Below, piece by piece: positions 16,975 through 26,521 of a stretch of 64,000 bases of DNA (positions within the stretch are counted from its first letter, which is position 1; every line of letters begins with the position of its first letter). The notes below the pieces were generated by a model. The model searched no databases, was not told the origin of the DNA, and saw nothing but the letters and a program-made list of their open reading frames with translations. The stretch spans positions 124,001 through 188,000 of the forward strand of contig JBIOHP010000004.1 in assembly GCA_044449065.1 (NCBI GenBank), read 5' to 3'. The translations under genes were made by a program, and so were the position numbers. Origin of the DNA: JBIOHP01 sp044449065. Its GTDB lineage: Bacteria; Bacteroidota; Ignavibacteria; UBA10030; SZUA-254.

Positions 16975-18606
16975 GTGGAACGGAAAAAAGTAAAATATAT
17001 TTTCATCACCGGCGGCGTGGTATCATCGCTCGGAAAAGGCATCGCTGCCGCATCGATCGGATTGCTGCTTAAATCCCGCGGCTTGCGGGTGACGTGCCAA
17101 AAATTCGATCCGTATCTCAACGTCGATCCCGGCACCATGAGCCCGTTCCAGCACGGCGAGGTGTACGTTACCGACGACGGCGCTGAAACCGATCTCGACC
17201 TGGGTCATTATGAACGTTTCCTCGACGTCAACATGACCAAGGACAACAACACCACAACCGGCCAGGTGTATTTTGAAGTTATCATGAAGGAACGGCGGGG
17301 CGATTACCTCGGAAGAACAGTTCAGGTGATTCCTCATATCACCGACGAGATCAAGCGGCGGTTCGAGGTGCTTGCGAATACCGGAGACTACGACGTGATC
17401 ATCACGGAAATTGGCGGGACGGTCGGCGATATTGAAAGTCTTCCCTACCTCGAAGCCATGAGGCAGTTTATGTTTGCTAAAGGGAAAAGCAATGCGATCA
17501 GCGTGCATGTGACGCTTGTCCCATTCATAAAAGCGGCGGGCGAGATTAAAACAAAACCCACCCAGCACAGCGTGAAAGCTCTCCTCGAGATCGGCATCCA
17601 GCCGGATATTCTCATCTGCCGTTCTGAAGAAGCGTTGAATAAAGAAGTTCGCGAAAAAATAGCTCTATTCACCAATGTTGAGACGGAATGCGTGTTCGAT
17701 GCGCACGACGTCTCTACCATCTATGAAGTACCGGTACAATTCGCCGATGAAGAAGTAGATGAGATCGTGCTGGACAAACTTCAACTTACGTGCCCAAAAC
17801 CGGATTTGCGCGATTGGCGTAAGTTTGTCAATCATCTCAAGACCGCGACGGAGCATGTTACGATCGGCATCTGCGGAAAATACACCGACCACCACGACGC
17901 CTACAAAAGCATCACGGAGTCGTTCATCCATGCCGGCGGGGTGAATAAAGTACAGGTCGATTTAAAATGGATCCGCGCGGAAGATATCGAGCACGACGGC
18001 GCCGAGCCGCACCTGCGGGACATCTCCGGACTTCTGGTTGCGCCGGGTTTCGGCGAGCGGGGAATTGAGGGAAAAGTTCTTGCCATACAATATGTCCGCG
18101 AACGCAATATCCCGTTCTTCGGCATCTGCCTGGGGTTGCAATGCGCGGTAATAGAATTCGCGCGCAACGTCTGCGGACTGAGCCGCGCTAACAGCACCGA
18201 GTTTGTGAAAGACTGCGACCAGAATGTGATCGATATGATGTTAGAGCAAAAAAATGTCACCGCGTACGGCGGCACAATGCGGCTTGGTTCCTATCCCTGC
18301 AAAATCATGAAGGGCACTAAAACCCAGAAAGCATATAAAAAAGAGCTGATCCACGAGCGCCACCGGCACCGGTATGAAGTAAACAATGCCTTTAAAGATG
18401 TACTGCAGGAAAACGGACTTACGATCAGCGGAATATGCCCAACCAATAATTTAGTCGAGATCATAGAACTTCCGACACACCCGTGGTTTATTGCCGGACA
18501 GTTCCATCCTGAATTGCGCTCACGCGCAACAAACGCTCATCCCCTGTTCAGGGAGTTTGTGAAAGCTTCTGTGGATTACAGCAGGAGCAAAACGCTGGAA
18601 GATTAG
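16975..18606 (+). CDS. pyrG: CTP synthase
   Basis: A 543-residue glutamine-dependent enzyme converting UTP to CTP. The N-terminal synthase domain starts KYIFITGGVVSSLGKGI and contains CQKFDPYLNVDPGTMSPFQHGEV. The C-terminal class I amidotransferase domain has the nucleophile Cys385 in FFGICLGLQ and the terminal triad residues in FHPE. Length and motifs match the family. I take a GTG start at 16975 with GAGGA at 16966-16970, since the product then begins just before the conserved motif. It follows kdsB and DUF502 in one unit and converges with the minus-strand phosphoesterase, with only 6 bases between stops. Confidence 0.98.
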   Translation: MERKKVKYIFITGGVVSSLGKGIAAASIGLLLKSRGLRVTCQKFDPYLNVDPGTMSPFQHGEVYVTDDGAETDLDLGHYERFLDVNMTKDNNTTTGQVYFEVIMKERRGDYLGRTVQVIPHITDEIKRRFEVLANTGDYDVIITEIGGTVGDIESLPYLEAMRQFMFAKGKSNAISVHVTLVPFIKAAGEIKTKPTQHSVKALLEIGIQPDILICRSEEALNKEVREKIALFTNVETECVFDAHDVSTIYEVPVQFADEEVDEIVLDKLQLTCPKPDLRDWRKFVNHLKTATEHVTIGICGKYTDHHDAYKSITESFIHAGGVNKVQVDLKWIRAEDIEHDGAEPHLRDISGLLVAPGFGERGIEGKVLAIQYVRERNIPFFGICLGLQCAVIEFARNVCGLSRANSTEFVKDCDQNVIDMMLEQKNVTAYGGTMRLGSYPCKIMKGTKTQKAYKKELIHERHRHRYEVNNAFKDVLQENGLTISGICPTNNLVEIIELPTHPWFIAGQFHPELRSRATNAHPLFREFVKASVDYSRSKTLED

Positions 18607-18612
18607 TGCGAG

Positions 18613-19314
18613 CTACTTCCCCACTAAAATTCTCTCGGCGAGGACGAAGGGAAGACCGATCTTGCGGATTTTTTCGGAGGCAGTTTTAACATCGTAGGTC
18701 GCGCGGATATTTTCGTAGCGGTATGTCTCCGTATCGTACAAGCCGAAACTGAGCCGCGGGTCTTTATCCCGCGGTTGTCCCACGCTTCCCACATTGATGA
18801 TATACCGCTTGCCGGGAAGAACTTCCTTCGTCCAGATATCTTCGCAATAGACCATCGGCTCGTGGCTGTGCCCGATAAAACAAATCCGTTCGGAAAAAAA
18901 TTCGAAATTTTTGTTCGCATTGCTGGCGGAGAGGATATAATGCCACTCATGCGGCTCAAACGGCGATGAGTGAACAAAATACAAATCCTCAATTGCGTAA
19001 TCGTACGGCAGCGATTTGATGAACCTTTTGTTCTCGTCTGTTAATTGGCTTGCCGTCCACTCGGCGGCAGCACGGGCATTAGGATTAAATGTTTGAGCAA
19101 TATCCGGATTGATGATCGCTTCATCGTGATTTCCCAGGAGGATGTGCGGTGTGGTTTTCCGGACAAGGTCAACGCATTCGTTCGGGTTGGCTCCGTACCC
19201 GACCGTATCGCCAAGGCAAACAACTTCATCGACCTTTTTTTCGACAATGATGCTGAGCGCCTGTTGGAGAGCTTCAAGGTTTGAATGGATATCGGAGAGT
19301 ATAGCAATGCGCAT
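18613..19314 (-). CDS. Calcineurin-like metallophosphoesterase
   Basis: A 233-residue phosphoesterase of the YfcE/MJ0936-like type. The dimetal motifs are all present: SDIHSN (7-12), GDTVGYG (35-41), GNHDEA (61-66), a histidine in FVHSSP and GHSHEP (148-153). Members hydrolyse phosphodiesters or phosphomonoesters. The natural substrate is unknown. No signal peptide is visible, so it is probably cytoplasmic. It is the last gene of a minus-strand run with the two upstream genes (gap 27 bases). Confidence 0.92.
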   Translation of the reverse strand: MRIAILSDIHSNLEALQQALSIIVEKKVDEVVCLGDTVGYGANPNECVDLVRKTTPHILLGNHDEAIINPDIAQTFNPNARAAAEWTASQLTDENKRFIKSLPYDYAIEDLYFVHSSPFEPHEWHYILSASNANKNFEFFSERICFIGHSHEPMVYCEDIWTKEVLPGKRYIINVGSVGQPRDKDPRLSFGLYDTETYRYENIRATYDVKTASEKIRKIGLPFVLAERILVGK

Positions 19315-19341
19315 ATTTTTAATATAGAGAAAAACTTTTCA

Positions 19342-20631
19342 TTATGTTTTTTGCTGCTTCTTTTTCGCCGCGGGGAATAATATATTATTCAAGATCAAGC
19401 GGTACCCCGGCGAATTTTTGTGGAGGCGCAGATCGGTCGGCGGATCGCCCACAGCGTGCTGGTAATCTTCCGGATCGTGGCCCCCGTAATATGTAAACGT
19501 GCCCCTGCCGTAATTCCCGTGAAGATATTTCACCTGGTCGGTGCCTTCTTTTTCGGCAAGAATGATCACATTTTTCTTAATGAGGTTTTTTTTAAACCCG
19601 GTCGTTTGTCCGATAAAACCCTTGATGATATTGGCATGATCCTGGGTCAACATGGTGGGGACGGGATCGTACTTCGCGGAAAATTCAAACAGCGTAAAAT
19701 AATCCGTCTCGCGGTTGATCAAATCGACTTTGTCGCTGGGCGGCTCGTCGATATCGGAATACTCGTAGCGCAGGGGATTCATCTCCAGCGTGAAATTCTC
19801 AAACGCGAGGCATTTTGAGAAATCAAGTTTTTTTTGCGCCTGCGGATCGGGCGGGTCGCCGTCGTACATCACGTCGCAGATATCGGTATTTTCGGCAGCG
19901 AGTGCGATGTCGTAGGTATCGGTAGCGGAACACATCGAAAACACGAAGCCGCCGGAACCGATGTAATCCTTGATTTTCCTCGCCACCGCTTTCTTCAGCT
20001 CCGAAACTTTTTTATATCCTAATCTCTTCGCTTCCTTTTCGTACAATGCCTGCTGTTCAATGTACCACGGCGCCGAAGCGAACGATGCGTAAAATTTCCC
20101 GTATTGACCGGTGAAATCTTCATGGTGAAGATGCAGCCAATCGTACTGGGCGAGCTTGCCGTTCAGCACTTCTTCATCCCAGACTTTATCATAAGGAATT
20201 TCGGCATATTCCATTGCGAGCGTGACGGCGTCGTCCCAAGGGAGAAAATTTTTAGGAACATAGACGGCGATCTTTGGCGCTTTTTCCAGCCGGACAACAT
20301 CCATATTGGTATTTTCCGCCTGCACATCGGCATAAATCTGAGCGGCTTGGGAACCCGGTTCTTCTTCAAACATGACGCCCCGAATCCTGCATTCGGATGA
20401 AACAATATCCAACCCATCGATCATAAACGATCCGCCGCGGTAATTCAGAAGCCAATCGACGTCGATATTCTTGGTCAGCGCCCAGTAAGCGATGCCGTAC
20501 GCTTTCAGGTGATCGGTTTGTTTCAGATCCATTGGAATGAGAATTTTGCCCGCATAGACGCCCGAACATGCCATCAGAGAAATTAAAACTAAAACTGCTA
20601 TTGTTCGCATCGTTACCATCGCTTTCGTCAT
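19342..20631 (-). CDS. Secreted protein of unknown function, translationally coupled to TPR protein
   Basis: A 429-residue protein with an N-terminal signal (hydrophobic residues about 9-22 with a possible lipobox LMAC or an AYAG-type cleavage). The mature protein begins KILIPMDLKQTDHLKAYG and holds conserved-looking blocks (DVDWLLNYRGGSF, YDWLHLHHEDFTGQYGKF, GGFVFSMCSATDTYDIALAA, YYGGHDPEDYQH). From memory, homologues in Bacteroidota genomes are often labelled 'asparagine synthetase B', but I see no ATP-pyrophosphatase or glutaminase motif to support that. The start overlaps the TPR gene stop by four bases (20628-20631). The GGTGA before the ATG fits a ribosome-binding site. Confidence 0.75.
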   Translation of the reverse strand: MTKAMVTMRTIAVLVLISLMACSGVYAGKILIPMDLKQTDHLKAYGIAYWALTKNIDVDWLLNYRGGSFMIDGLDIVSSECRIRGVMFEEEPGSQAAQIYADVQAENTNMDVVRLEKAPKIAVYVPKNFLPWDDAVTLAMEYAEIPYDKVWDEEVLNGKLAQYDWLHLHHEDFTGQYGKFYASFASAPWYIEQQALYEKEAKRLGYKKVSELKKAVARKIKDYIGSGGFVFSMCSATDTYDIALAAENTDICDVMYDGDPPDPQAQKKLDFSKCLAFENFTLEMNPLRYEYSDIDEPPSDKVDLINRETDYFTLFEFSAKYDPVPTMLTQDHANIIKGFIGQTTGFKKNLIKKNVIILAEKEGTDQVKYLHGNYGRGTFTYYGGHDPEDYQHAVGDPPTDLRLHKNSPGYRLILNNILFPAAKKKQQKT

Positions 20632-22511
20632 AAAGAATCACCGCGCAACTCGCGAATTTGTTTTCGCGCTTCGCTGATATAAATAGAATTTGGAAATCGC
20701 TGCAAGAGCGCTTCGTATGCTGCAATCGCTTTCGCTTTATCGTTCAACCCCGCGGCATAAATACGGGCTTCTTTCATGATCGCTTTATCAAGAACGATAC
20801 TCTCGGGATAATTTTTTATGAGCGTATCGTAATTCGCGACTGCCTCGGGGTACCGTTTCATGATGGTGAGCAGGTCGCCCATATTCATCAATGCTTCATC
20901 GACAACGCCGGCGGTGGGATAATTTTTCTTCACCAGCTCGTATTGCGCCAGCGCTTCCGCATATTTTCGCTGATGCTGCTGGAGGTCGGCTTTGGAATAC
21001 TCTTTCAGCGCCGCTGAATCTGCTTTCAAATTTTCCTGGAGAAACAGAAGAATCTCTATCGCGTCGTTGGTAATATCGGCAGATGCGTTTTTCGTTAAAT
21101 CCTGAAATTTCAGGATAGCTTCGGAAAATTTGCCGTTGAAATACAACAATTCCGCGAGATTATATGACGCTTTATCCTGCAAATCCCTCGTTACGGTGCG
21201 GAATTCAAGCACCGATCCGTACGCTCCTTTCGCCTTATCGAGATCGCCCATCGTTAGATAGACGTCGCCCGAAAGAAGCTGTGCATCCATTACGACAGGA
21301 ATGAACCCGGCGTATTTCGTTCGGATGTTCTCCAGGGCTGAATGCGCCTCATTGAGATTATCGAACCGGTTATACATCATCCGCGCAATCTGCAAGAGCG
21401 AACGGGCTGCAATTTCGGTTCCGGGATAATCGGCGACAATTTTTTTATACTCCGCAACAGCGCCCGTAAAACCAGGCTGCGCCTCGTTCGCGGGTTTGCT
21501 GTTCTCGTAAAAAGGATTTTGATCGCCAAAAAGGTTCAGCGTGTCACGCGTTGCGCCGGATTCTTCAAGAGCCCGCGCGTACCCGAATTTCACCTGCGGC
21601 ATCATATTGAACTTGGGGTATGTTGTAATAACATACTGGAACGCTCGCGCCGCGGTCGCGTAGGCGCGTTCCTTCAATGCCCGCTCGCCGAAATTTTCCA
21701 TTTCGAGCCCGGCCGCTTTCATTTTATCGTCGATCTGCTTAAACACGTCGAACGACGTATCGAAATTCTTCCCTTCCATGTAGAGCCAGCCGAGAAGACT
21801 CAGCACGAGGATGTTATCGGGTTCAAGTTTGGAGCGTTCTTCCACAACTTTGGTTGCCGCTGCGAGACCATCTGGCCTGCCGGTATAATAGGAAATGCGC
21901 GATTGAACATAACTCATTTGCATGACGTCATTTTTCAGCAGGTTCAAATACTCGCGCGTCGCTTCGGTGTAATTCAGCACCATCGTATAGAGATAGGCAA
22001 GATCGCTCGTAAATAAATCGCCGTTGCCGATTGCCGTTCTGCCGCGCAGGTACATTTTGATCGCCTTATCGAACAACCTGCTTTCCAACATCGCGCTGCA
22101 AACCACGCGATACGTCGCCTCGCTCTTCGGTGAGCTTGCGATTGCCCGCTCCCAGAGTTCATCCGCTTTCGTTTCGTTGGAATTAAGATTATACACCCTT
22201 CCTAATTGGGAAAGAAGCGTGATATCATCCGGTTGGAGGGCGAGCCGTCTATTGATAAGCGTGATAGCGTCGTCGTACCGCTTCAGTTGCAAATACATTC
22301 TCCGCAGCGCATCGAAGACAATATAATTTGTAGAATCTGCAGCGTACATGGTTTCATAAAATTTTGTTGCGGCTTCGTAATCCCCGCTCCGTTCGTAGCT
22401 CTGGGCAAGCCGGTATTTAATATCCGTATCCTGCCCTTGAGCCCTGCAGTAAAAATTTCCGGCGAAGAGGAAGATCGGCAAAAGAATGGCTATTTTCAAT
22501 ATTTTGGGCAT
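20628..22511 (-). CDS. Secreted tetratricopeptide-repeat protein
   Basis: A 627-residue protein with a signal peptide (about 1-25, ending YCRAQG) and then TPR motifs along nearly its whole length. Examples are IKYRLAQSYERSGDYEAATKFYETMYAADS near the N-terminus and VDEALMNMGDLLTIMKRYPEAVANYDTLIKNYP near the C-terminus. TPR superhelices are scaffolds for protein contacts. The C-terminal repeats resemble YbgF/CpoB-type periplasmic TPRs. I chose the ATG at 22511 because the signal peptide starts there. A TTG at 22562 would add 17 residues. Coupling to the next gene suggests that the two products work together in the envelope. Confidence 0.85.
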   Translation of the reverse strand: MPKILKIAILLPIFLFAGNFYCRAQGQDTDIKYRLAQSYERSGDYEAATKFYETMYAADSTNYIVFDALRRMYLQLKRYDDAITLINRRLALQPDDITLLSQLGRVYNLNSNETKADELWERAIASSPKSEATYRVVCSAMLESRLFDKAIKMYLRGRTAIGNGDLFTSDLAYLYTMVLNYTEATREYLNLLKNDVMQMSYVQSRISYYTGRPDGLAAATKVVEERSKLEPDNILVLSLLGWLYMEGKNFDTSFDVFKQIDDKMKAAGLEMENFGERALKERAYATAARAFQYVITTYPKFNMMPQVKFGYARALEESGATRDTLNLFGDQNPFYENSKPANEAQPGFTGAVAEYKKIVADYPGTEIAARSLLQIARMMYNRFDNLNEAHSALENIRTKYAGFIPVVMDAQLLSGDVYLTMGDLDKAKGAYGSVLEFRTVTRDLQDKASYNLAELLYFNGKFSEAILKFQDLTKNASADITNDAIEILLFLQENLKADSAALKEYSKADLQQHQRKYAEALAQYELVKKNYPTAGVVDEALMNMGDLLTIMKRYPEAVANYDTLIKNYPESIVLDKAIMKEARIYAAGLNDKAKAIAAYEALLQRFPNSIYISEARKQIRELRGDSL

Positions 22512-22949
22512 ATAGTATAGATACAACAAATAAACACTATCCACAAGTTCGTTTTTGGTCAATATTTAATGTAAGAAGCCCTGAGGAAAAAAGCGATTAA
22601 AAAGACGAATTATGAGGATGAATACATGGTATGGGTAGGCACAGGCTTTAGCCTGCGAGATTAGCAGGGATTCGCAACCTGAAGGTTACGGCTGGGGGGT
22701 CTCAATGGCTTGGGTTCTCCTTCAGATCGCGGACAGGATGTGTAAAAGGCACCACGATCCTGCCTACTCCTGACCCGCCATGTGGCGGGGTCTTGATGTT
22801 TTTTATCGAGGGGACGGGCGCATAGCGATACGATGCCTCCGGCATCGTAAAATTTCTAATCTAATCATCTATAAATGTTTTATCCCTTCCGGATAAATAC
22901 GGTGGTTAGAGATGCCAAAGGCATCTAAGGTTTCTAGAACAGTACAGAT
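22512..22949. repeat. Gap with a cluster of six perfect hairpins
   Basis: No gene is seen. Between 22642 and 22926 lie hairpins with arms CAGGC/GCCTG (22642-22655), AACCT/AGGTT (22676-22687), GACCCGCCA/TGGCGGGGTC (22772-22792), CGATGCC/GGCATCG (22831-22847), TTTATCC/GGATAAA (22879-22897) and AGATGCC/GGCATCT (22910-22926). This looks like a patchwork of dispersed palindromic repeats. Confidence 0.65.
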
Positions 22950-25586
22950 CTATCGTTTCTTCAATGCATGGGAAAGATAGAGAACACCTGTGCGCGAAAC
23001 TTTTACCCAGTATGCTCTGCCCGGCTCGATGAATGGCGACGGGGCATATCCGCCGCCGTCATAAATGAAATATCCCGCCTGCACAATTCCGGAAGGGGAG
23101 CTGGTAATCAACGCCGCATCGATCGTATCGGTCATGGAGCCGATCATGTTCCATCCCTTCACAACGGCAAAAGTATCCGATTTTATTGCCAGGCCTGTCA
23201 CCGGTATCGTGGCGGTATCGGAAAATTTTACCCAGCACCCCGCACCGTTATAGATGGAATCGGTTCGCGCGTAACCCGAATCATAAATAAACGCCTTGGA
23301 AATCGCGCCGGGAAATACCGAAGCCAAACTGTGGTCATATTTTTTCACGGAAAGCGAAACCATGTTCCATTTTTTCTGCACCGATAACGGAAGAGTGACC
23401 GGTGGAATAGGAGCAACATTAAGATTATCGATATACCAACCGTCCGCCGTTATGCCGGAGCCGGTCATCAGCCGGAACCGGAACGCGACAGTATCCCCGG
23501 CATAGGCGGAGAGATCCAATCGTTCCTGCACCCAATCGGCCGGGTCGGCTGTTCCATCCTGCCACTGCGGCTGGGCATTCCAGTTGTATGCCTTGAGGGT
23601 GGTAAACGACTTGCGGTGATTCGTGCTGATTTCAACGATGCAATAATTTCCGGGCCGCACGATGGCAATGTCGTTGAACCGCATTTCATAATCGGGGTTG
23701 AGGAGAATTGCCGGCGTCATAAAATACGTATTCGATGATGGCGCATAATTTCCATGCGGCGAATCGGTAATGCAGGATAACCCGCTATCGGCAATGCTTG
23801 AAGTGGTATCCCATGTTCCCGTTCGATACACGGGACCGGCGCCGTTCTCAAAATCATAATGCAAACCTTTTATCAAACCGGCGCATCCCAGGATAGAATC
23901 CGAAGGGGCGCTGAACTGCGCAGGCGCATCGCCATTTTTTGTGAAGAGCCGGTAATAATGATACCCCTGGGTGGAATCGAAGTATGAACGGAATTGACCG
24001 GTATCGGGAGACGATTGAGCAATGCTATCCAGTACGATCCCCTCGCGATAAATATAGATGAACGCCATGTCGTTTAACGGAGTGTTATCGGTTTGTCTTG
24101 ACGGATTTTTCCACCAGAGTGTAATGCCCGCAACTGAATCCGTTTCCGCAATTGATGTTGGCGGATTCGGGACGCCGCTGCCTCCGGCATACGCGCTTGC
24201 GGAATTCAGACTGCTGGAATCTGTTGATGTTATTGCGCGAAAATAATACGTGTATTTCTGATGGAGCGTGAGATTGGAATCCACATACGCTTGTTCCCCG
24301 GAATCTACGTCGGCAAGGAACGCCGCGTCGCGGTAAATTCTGATTTTGAAATTGGTCAGGCGCGATCCGCCCACGGTCGAATCAGGGTCGATCCATGACA
24401 GCATTATTTTTGCAGGCGTCAGGTAATCGCTGTAGGCGCTCAATGCCTTTGGAACCCGTGGCGCGCCTTTATGCAGCGTGAAGGCGATATTCATCAGCGC
24501 TCCCCCACCTCCGTACGCTCCCATATCGTTGCGCAATGTTCCCATCGAAGGAAACAACGCATAACCGGGATTCGCGGGGTCTTCAACATCATTATAGAGC
24601 GGATTCGGATCGCCGGCGTCTTTGCATGGCGATCCCGCATAAAAGTAGTAACTCGTATCGGTAAAAAGGGGATCCGCGTTTATATCTCCTGCGCCGATAT
24701 ATCCCCCTTGCACGTCGCAATAACTCACGGCTGCCCCGCCGGCAGAGATGCTGATCTGCGGGCTTGTGGAAGCCGTGTTTCCCCAGATGATATTATTCCG
24801 GAGCGTCATGGAGGTGGAACCGATGCTCACGCCGCCGCCATCAAGCGCGGATGAATTTTCAGCGATGGTGTTGTTCTCGACAATTTTCGGGGCAGGACCG
24901 TTTGCATACGACCAGACGCCGCTGCCGCCGTAATCCTGTCCTCCGGTGTTCTTCACGATGACATTATTTTTGATGATCGCGCCCGTATAGTTCAACACAA
25001 CGCCGCCGCCATAGCGTCCATCGTTTTGCATGATGATGTTGTTGAGAATGCGGGGATTCCCGTCGCTGCATCGTATGCCTCCGCCGCCGGCGCTGGAGAC
25101 TCCCGCTCTATTATTCGCCGTGTTATTGATGATGAGATTGTTGCGAATCGTGGGGGAGGTGTAATCGGTTAATATTCCTCCCCCTTCCCTATAGTAAATA
25201 AAATTATGATGATCCTGCCATAGAGTGCCGGTTCCGCCCGTAAGAGTGAATCCTTCCAGAACGCTCGTTGAATCTTCGCCGGTAATAAATAACACAACGC
25301 TTGCTCTGTTTGCGTTCGCAGGCGCACTGCCATCGATGATGGTTTTTACAATGTACGCTGGGTTCGGATCGAGCAGGTAATTGCTCGCCACGATAATTTT
25401 CTTGCCGAGAAAATTAATATTTTCCACATACCTCCCCGTGTCGACGAGAACGGTATCCCCATCGACGGTAAAATTTATTGCGGTTTGAATTGATGGTGTT
25501 TGCGAGGGAACCCTGATAATTGTACCATACATACATAGGGGAAAGAATGTCAGGAAGAACAATACAACCACTAAATTTTTTGGCAC
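22950..25586 (-). CDS. Secreted right-handed beta-helix protein with Fn3-like and jelly-roll domains
   Basis: An approximately 878-residue surface or secreted protein. Numbering from the upstream GTG at 25595: signal peptide (about 8-24), parallel beta-helix with repeated NNxI turns (about 28-330), two fibronectin type III-like domains (about 378-475 and 478-570), a MAM/immune-inhibitor-like jelly roll (about 575-728, with GWYIDNLNV), and a terminal module with two 'WNM(V/I)' repeats (about 740-875). The module resembles one in the T9SS protein at 52.6 kb, but the classic T9SS tail is absent. I prefer the GTG at 25586, with AAGGTGA at a proper spacing. Polysaccharide binding or adhesion is plausible. 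No catalytic residues are evident. Confidence 0.8.
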   Translation of the reverse strand: MPKNLVVVLFFLTFFPLCMYGTIIRVPSQTPSIQTAINFTVDGDTVLVDTGRYVENINFLGKKIIVASNYLLDPNPAYIVKTIIDGSAPANANRASVVLFITGEDSTSVLEGFTLTGGTGTLWQDHHNFIYYREGGGILTDYTSPTIRNNLIINNTANNRAGVSSAGGGGIRCSDGNPRILNNIIMQNDGRYGGGVVLNYTGAIIKNNVIVKNTGGQDYGGSGVWSYANGPAPKIVENNTIAENSSALDGGGVSIGSTSMTLRNNIIWGNTASTSPQISISAGGAAVSYCDVQGGYIGAGDINADPLFTDTSYYFYAGSPCKDAGDPNPLYNDVEDPANPGYALFPSMGTLRNDMGAYGGGGALMNIAFTLHKGAPRVPKALSAYSDYLTPAKIMLSWIDPDSTVGGSRLTNFKIRIYRDAAFLADVDSGEQAYVDSNLTLHQKYTYYFRAITSTDSSSLNSASAYAGGSGVPNPPTSIAETDSVAGITLWWKNPSRQTDNTPLNDMAFIYIYREGIVLDSIAQSSPDTGQFRSYFDSTQGYHYYRLFTKNGDAPAQFSAPSDSILGCAGLIKGLHYDFENGAGPVYRTGTWDTTSSIADSGLSCITDSPHGNYAPSSNTYFMTPAILLNPDYEMRFNDIAIVRPGNYCIVEISTNHRKSFTTLKAYNWNAQPQWQDGTADPADWVQERLDLSAYAGDTVAFRFRLMTGSGITADGWYIDNLNVAPIPPVTLPLSVQKKWNMVSLSVKKYDHSLASVFPGAISKAFIYDSGYARTDSIYNGAGCWVKFSDTATIPVTGLAIKSDTFAVVKGWNMIGSMTDTIDAALITSSPSGIVQAGYFIYDGGGYAPSPFIEPGRAYWVKVSRTGVLYLSHALKKR

Positions 25587-25743
25587 GGTAATCACCTTGT
25601 TAGGATATTGAGATAGTATGTTTGAGGAAAAAATATGTAAAAAAAGGCCGCATTACAAGGATTTTGCGACCAGCACTATGCAGGATGCGACGAACAGAGT
25701 CCTGATGACGATGAAAAATCGGGTTTAGAGAAGAAAAGGAGAG

Positions 25744-26508
25744 CTACTTATTCAGGATTGATAACACTTTCTCGCGGTAGGTTCTTCCCATCGTGAGTTT
25801 TACCCCGTTGTGAAGGACGACGGCATAATCGCCGCGATATAACGGTTGAAGTTCTTTTATCCGGTCGATGTTCACAATCGTGGATCGGTGAATGCGTATG
25901 AAGGTTGCCGGATCGAGACTGTGGTCCATGTCGTTCATCGTTTGGCGGATGAGATATTTTTCACCGCGGGTATGAACCCACACATAATCGCCAGCCGCCT
26001 GCACCCAATCGATTTCCTTCATTTCGACGAAAAAAATTCTTTTCGCCGTTTTGATGAGAAGACGGCGCGCGGGTTCTTCCCTCGATTTTAGCGACATGAT
26101 AAGATCGTAGAATTTTTCATTAATCTCCGACGTCGCATGGAGCCGGAGATTATTCCGCGCACGCTCGATGGCGTTTTTGAATCGTTCGGGGTCGATGGGT
26201 TTGAGGAGATAATCGAGAGCGTGAACATTGAACGCTTCGACTGCGTATTCATTGAACGCGGTTATGAAAATGATCGCGGGATTGTGATCGAGGGGCAATT
26301 CCTGGAGAATTTCAAATCCATCCATTTCCGGCAGTTCGATATCGAGAAAAATAAGATCGGGAAAATGTTTTTTAACCAATTCGATCGCCGTAAATCCATC
26401 GCCGCTTTCGCCGATGAGTTGGATGTCTTTCTCGCGCAGCAAAAGTTGTTTAATTCCTTCGCGCGCCAGCGGCTCGTCATCAACTATTAATGCTTTAATC
26501 TTTGGCAT
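25744..26508 (-). CDS. LytTR-family response regulator
   Basis: A 254-residue regulator. An N-terminal receiver domain (VDDEPLAREG at 9-18, phospho-acceptor Asp56 in FLDIELPEMDG, conserved Lys in LLKPIDP) is joined to a C-terminal LytTR DNA-binding domain (about 148-254, with FVEMKEIDWVQAAGDYVWVHT and FIRIHRSTIVN). It is encoded 13 bases downstream of the sensor kinase and is its obvious partner. LytTR regulators often control exported or cell-surface genes. The nearest downstream gene encodes a secreted beta-helix protein. Confidence 0.95.
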   Translation of the reverse strand: MPKIKALIVDDEPLAREGIKQLLLREKDIQLIGESGDGFTAIELVKKHFPDLIFLDIELPEMDGFEILQELPLDHNPAIIFITAFNEYAVEAFNVHALDYLLKPIDPERFKNAIERARNNLRLHATSEINEKFYDLIMSLKSREEPARRLLIKTAKRIFFVEMKEIDWVQAAGDYVWVHTRGEKYLIRQTMNDMDHSLDPATFIRIHRSTIVNIDRIKELQPLYRGDYAVVLHNGVKLTMGRTYREKVLSILNK

Positions 26509-26521
26509 AATCGTTCAAGGT

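Noticed and set aside
17023..17568. Minus-strand frame opposite pyrG
   Set aside because: It is antisense to an essential, fully conserved gene and shows no independent signal.
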